Positions 40,031 through 42,513 of a stretch of 42,513 nucleotides of DNA are shown in pieces. The DNA comes from a virus: IMG/VR virus record IMGVR_UViG_3300003690_003733, positions 1 to 42,513 of that record; one strand, 5' to 3'. Position 1 is the first letter of the stretch; every line of letters starts with the position of its first letter. Made by a program: the position numbers and the translations under genes. Below the pieces are notes generated by a model. The model made no database searches and was not told the origin of the DNA. It saw only the letters and a program-made list of their open reading frames with translations.

Positions 40031-40098
40031 ACGTCCGATCACCAGAGATTGGCCTCTCAGTGATCGGGTTAACCGATACACGAAGGGGACCGCAATGA
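39901..40098 (+). CDS. Possible Icd-like leader peptide gene
   Basis: 65 aa frame with a TTG start; its stop overlaps the antirepressor's ATG as ATGA, like icd-ant in P1. It includes ARFSYGRA, a segment also present (in frame with the antirepressor) in the first leader. Whether it is translated is unsure, since the RNA structure alone may explain the conserved sequence. Confidence 0.35.
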   Translation: MASRPTRRRSNRAQPVAARFSYGRAYGGTFGCAVTFVAVRPTLYVRSPEIGLSVIGLTDTRRGPQ

Positions 40099-40988
40099 GC
40101 GTACCAACCAACAGCCGGACTCTGTCCGCAGCCGACCTTGATTCCACCGATACCAAAGACCCCCGCATTCAGGACATTCGCATTGGCGAACGGCTTGGCA
40201 TGCGCCGACCGCGTGATATCAGACAACTGATTGATCGCAATCGGGCCGAACTGGAAAGCTATGGATCACTCGCGGTGCGGCACCGCAAACCGCAGAATGC
40301 AAGGGGTGGCGGTCGGCCTGCCGACGAATATTGGCTGAATGAAGCACAGGCATTATTGATCTGCACCTTTGCCCGCACCGATCGGGCGGCAGAGGTCCGG
40401 CGCGAATTGATCATGGTGTTTCTGGCATGGCGGCGCGGCAGCTTGCCAACCCGCCTGCCACGCTGGCACCCCAGCCGGGCGGACATGCGCGACATCAATT
40501 CGCGCGCCAGTCAAATCTTGCAAACCCGGTTTTCTGCGGTGCGCGATGCGCTGCTGGCCCAGATCAAGCAGGACCGCGCCGCCGGGCATGTGCGCCCGCT
40601 GTCGGATTACAGCGTCGAACCAACCGCACTGATCGCCGCCAATGATCCGGGGATGCCCGACCTTGACGATGGTCAGGCGCTTTTCATGATTGATGGCAGG
40701 CCCGTGCGGGTTGATTTCACCGCGCCCTATGCCGTGCCAAATGCCGATGTCATCGCGATCCCGGTGGCCGATGGCACCGGCCCGGAACGCTTCACCATCG
40801 AAGGCGACGTGCCCGCCCCAAGCTGGTTTGATCGCTGCCACCTTGCAAAGCCGCGCAATTCACGCGACCTTATACGACCGGTCGTTGTTGTGATCGGCAC
40901 TATTGTCAAGGAAGGTTGCGATGAAAAAACGCAGATGGATGACGGGGATGGCGTTGATCATCGGGGGTTTGACCATGACGGGATGTGA
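40095..40988 (+). CDS. Rha/KilA-like antirepressor behind a C4-like leader
   Basis: 297 aa from the ATG at 40095, preceded by GAAGGGGACCGCA. The N-terminal half (RPRDIRQLIDRNRAELESYG, GRPADEYWLNEAQALLIC, FARTDRAAEVRRELIMVFLA) is a phage regulatory/antirepressor module. The C-terminal half (GQALFMIDGRPVRVDF, APSWFDRC) is homologous to the C-terminus of the gene at 28019-28804. It is likely repressed by the antisense segment in its own leader. It overlaps the lipoprotein gene by 68 nt at its end. Confidence 0.75.
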   Translation: MSVPTNSRTLSAADLDSTDTKDPRIQDIRIGERLGMRRPRDIRQLIDRNRAELESYGSLAVRHRKPQNARGGGRPADEYWLNEAQALLICTFARTDRAAEVRRELIMVFLAWRRGSLPTRLPRWHPSRADMRDINSRASQILQTRFSAVRDALLAQIKQDRAAGHVRPLSDYSVEPTALIAANDPGMPDLDDGQALFMIDGRPVRVDFTAPYAVPNADVIAIPVADGTGPERFTIEGDVPAPSWFDRCHLAKPRNSRDLIRPVVVVIGTIVKEGCDEKTQMDDGDGVDHRGFDHDGM

Positions 40989-41235
40989 AAGCCAGGACCG
41001 CTATGCGCACACGCGCTTCACCCCGATCAGCGACACAGAATTCGTCTATGACGCGCTTGTGATCGCGGGGTATTCCGATGCCGACCGGGAACGGTGGCTG
41101 AATGAAGAAGTCGCAAAATACGGGATGTGCCCGAACGGCTTTGAAGTGATCGACAAACGCGAAGTCAAGGTATCCGGATTTCTGGACGCCAGCAAACGCG
41201 AGGTCACCCGAGGCCGATGTTTAACGGAGGGATAG
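40921..41235 (+). CDS. Small lipoprotein
   Basis: 104 aa. MKKRRW, a hydrophobic stretch and LTMTGC (Cys22) form a lipoprotein signal. The mature part (VYDALVIAGYSDADRERWLN, CPNGFEVIDKREV) is soluble. Surface or periplasmic lipoproteins of prophages often block superinfection, but nothing here proves it. It begins inside the preceding gene's 3' end. Confidence 0.7.
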   Translation: MKKRRWMTGMALIIGGLTMTGCESQDRYAHTRFTPISDTEFVYDALVIAGYSDADRERWLNEEVAKYGMCPNGFEVIDKREVKVSGFLDASKREVTRGRCLTEG

Positions 41236-41236
41236 A

Positions 41237-41416
41237 ATGCCGAAAAAGGCCACTGTCACCCAGGCAGAGGTCACCCGCATCATCAAGGCCGCCAATGCGT
41301 GCGGCCTTGATGTCTGCGAAATCGTTGTGACTGCTGATGGTGTGCGCCTGATTTACAACAAAGTTGACCGGCCTGTGGTCAACGATAACATTGTCGGCCC
41401 GAAACAATGGGACTGA
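41237..41416 (+). CDS. Small excisionase-like protein
   Basis: 59 aa (MPKKATVTQAEVTRIIKAAN, GLDVCEIVVTADG, VRLIYN), with GGAGG 6-10 nt upstream. Small basic proteins of this TQAEVTR...VxVxxxG pattern are commonly encoded directly before integrases in alphaproteobacterial prophages and may be excisionases. It overlaps the integrase reading frame's earlier possible start. Confidence 0.65.
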   Translation: MPKKATVTQAEVTRIIKAANACGLDVCEIVVTADGVRLIYNKVDRPVVNDNIVGPKQWD

Positions 41417-41427
41417 CAGGCGACAGC

Positions 41428-42513
41428 ATGAAGATCAATTATCCGGGGCTCTGGAAGGAAACCCTGCCCAGCGGTCAGGTGCGCTATCGCGTGCGCGTGC
41501 AAGGCAACAAGTCGCGCAAGATCCGCCTGCATGTCACCCCGGACAATCCCCGCTTTGACGAACATTACCGCGCGGCCCGCGCCGGCATTCAGCTTGAACC
41601 GGAATCAGATCCGATTGACGCCACCGTGCGCGGGTCACTCGATTGGCTGGTGATCAGTTTTCTGAATGCGCTTGAACAGGATGTTGCCAGCGGTCAGGCA
41701 TCGATCCTGACACTGAAACAAAAGCGCGGGCTTTTGATGCAACTGTGTGACTTGCGCGATGATGATGGCGACCGGTACGGCCAGTATGACATGGCAATCC
41801 CGCAAGGCCGCCTGATCCTGATCCGCGATCAGATGCGCACCACCCCGGCCAAGGCCAACAACATGATGAAAGCCGTGCGGGTGATGTACAAATGGGCCGC
41901 AGATCGCGGCATTTTGTCGATCAACCCCGGCACCGGGCTTGCCCCATTGCGCGAAAAGGCGATTGGCGCTGTGCCCTGGACAGTGGAAGACCTGCGCAAA
42001 TACCGCGCGGCCCACCCGCCAGGCACCGAGGCGCATCTATGCCTGACCCTGTTTATGTTTACCGCGTGCCGCATCAGTGATGCCGTGCGCCTTGGCCGTG
42101 GCAATGAATTTGAACGCGGCGGGATTACCGGCATCGGCTGGCAACCACAAAAGAAAAACGCGCGATATGTCGAAATACCGATGCTGCCGCCGTTGCTTAA
42201 GGCCACCCGCGCAAGCACGGTACAGGGCGCGACCTATCTTCTGACCGAACATGGCAAACCGTATCGATCGCCGGAAGGATTGCGCAACCGCCTGCGCAAA
42301 TGGTGCGAATCTGCCGGACTTGAAAACCGTTCAAGCCACGGCATCAGGAAGGCCGCCGGCTCATTGCTGGCAGAGGAAGGATGTACGGTATACGAGGTCA
42401 TGAGCATCCACGGCCACGCCAGCCCGAAGACCAGCGAAATCTATACACGCGGCGCAGAACGCTGGAAACTCGCCCAGACAGCAACTGCCCGCCTTGCGGC
42501 CATGGAATGGTAA
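41428..42513 (+). CDS. int: Tyrosine recombinase integrase
   Basis: 361 aa from the ATG at 41428 (an ATG 7 codons earlier is possible). The catalytic set is present: Arg215 in CRISDAVRLG, His304 and Arg307 in SSHGIRKAAG, His330 in the SIHGHAS segment and Tyr339 in EIYTRG. The N-terminal half holds an arm-binding/core-binding domain. It integrates and excises the phage. The gene ends exactly at the window end, so attP should lie just outside or near this edge. No att core was recognised within. Confidence 0.95.
   Translation: MKINYPGLWKETLPSGQVRYRVRVQGNKSRKIRLHVTPDNPRFDEHYRAARAGIQLEPESDPIDATVRGSLDWLVISFLNALEQDVASGQASILTLKQKRGLLMQLCDLRDDDGDRYGQYDMAIPQGRLILIRDQMRTTPAKANNMMKAVRVMYKWAADRGILSINPGTGLAPLREKAIGAVPWTVEDLRKYRAAHPPGTEAHLCLTLFMFTACRISDAVRLGRGNEFERGGITGIGWQPQKKNARYVEIPMLPPLLKATRASTVQGATYLLTEHGKPYRSPEGLRNRLRKWCESAGLENRSSHGIRKAAGSLLAEEGCTVYEVMSIHGHASPKTSEIYTRGAERWKLAQTATARLAAMEW

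Noticed and set aside
41237-42513. att core within the integrase end
   Set aside because: No repeated sequence or tRNA end was found, and the other prophage border is not in view.

Overview
The window is one near-complete temperate siphophage genome: an integrated prophage, or a phage cut at the integrase end. The host is a GC-rich bacterium, most likely a marine alphaproteobacterium such as a Thalassospira-type Rhodospirillales. The host guess rests on base composition, the GTA-like head/tail module (3-TM holin, two GTA-type tail assembly chaperones, DUF3168, HK97 gp10, phiE125 gp8, ClpP-type prohead protease) and P27-type terminases. It is not proven by a host gene, because none lies in the window. 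No tRNA, rRNA, IS or CRISPR was seen.

Layout. 1-2.3 kb (-): lysis and tail-end genes (3-TM holin, transglycosylase-like protein, two small membrane proteins, a signal-peptide gene split at a T8 run, DUF4376). 2.3-13 kb (-): tail genes (receptor-binding-type fibre, tip protein J, NlpC-like peptidase, minor tail proteins, tape measure, overlapping chaperones, tube, terminator, HK97 gp10). 13.0-15.4 kb: an accessory island inside the head-tail operon (P22_AR_N antirepressor and small protein on -, HTH regulator and WYL-TerB protein on +, with a shared operator array). 15.4-22.9 kb (-): head closure, connector, decoration, HK97 capsid, ClpP-like protease, portal, terminases. 23.1-24.6 kb (-): HNH nuclease and unknown genes. 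24.8-25.15 kb: four 29-bp iteron-like repeats next to a RepA/AAA_25 helicase, the probable replication origin. 26-34.9 kb (-): early genes, mostly small and overlapping, including a BRO-N antirepressor, a second P22_AR_N antirepressor, DUF4406 and a DNA methyltransferase. 34.9-36.0 kb: divergent Cro-like/CI-like switch. 36.2-42.5 kb (+): KilA-N antirepressor, sliding-clamp-like protein, ASCH protein, a Rha/KilA-like antirepressor, lipoprotein, excisionase-like protein, integrase.

How it seems to work. The CI-like protein keeps the shape of an S24 repressor but has lost the catalytic Ser and Lys and the Ala-Gly cleavage site. It is therefore probably not inactivated by RecA. The window instead carries five antirepressor-type genes, and at least three have RNA-level control. 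The two genes sharing a C-terminal SWFDRC domain (28019-28804 on -, 40095-40988 on +) each sit behind a consensus sigma70 promoter. Each has a leader in which two short segments (a1, b1) are repeated just before the start codon (a2, b2), and both are complementary to a central b'-a' segment. This is the plan of the C4 antisense RNA/icd/ant immunity locus of phages P1 and P7. The pairing bases differ between the two leaders but complementarity is kept, so the RNA model rests on covariation seen within this one genome.

The most unusual items are the paired C4-type leaders, the self-regulated WYL-TerB island embedded in the structural operon, the iteron array, the T8 frameshift, and terminator hairpins at many junctions of the late operon.
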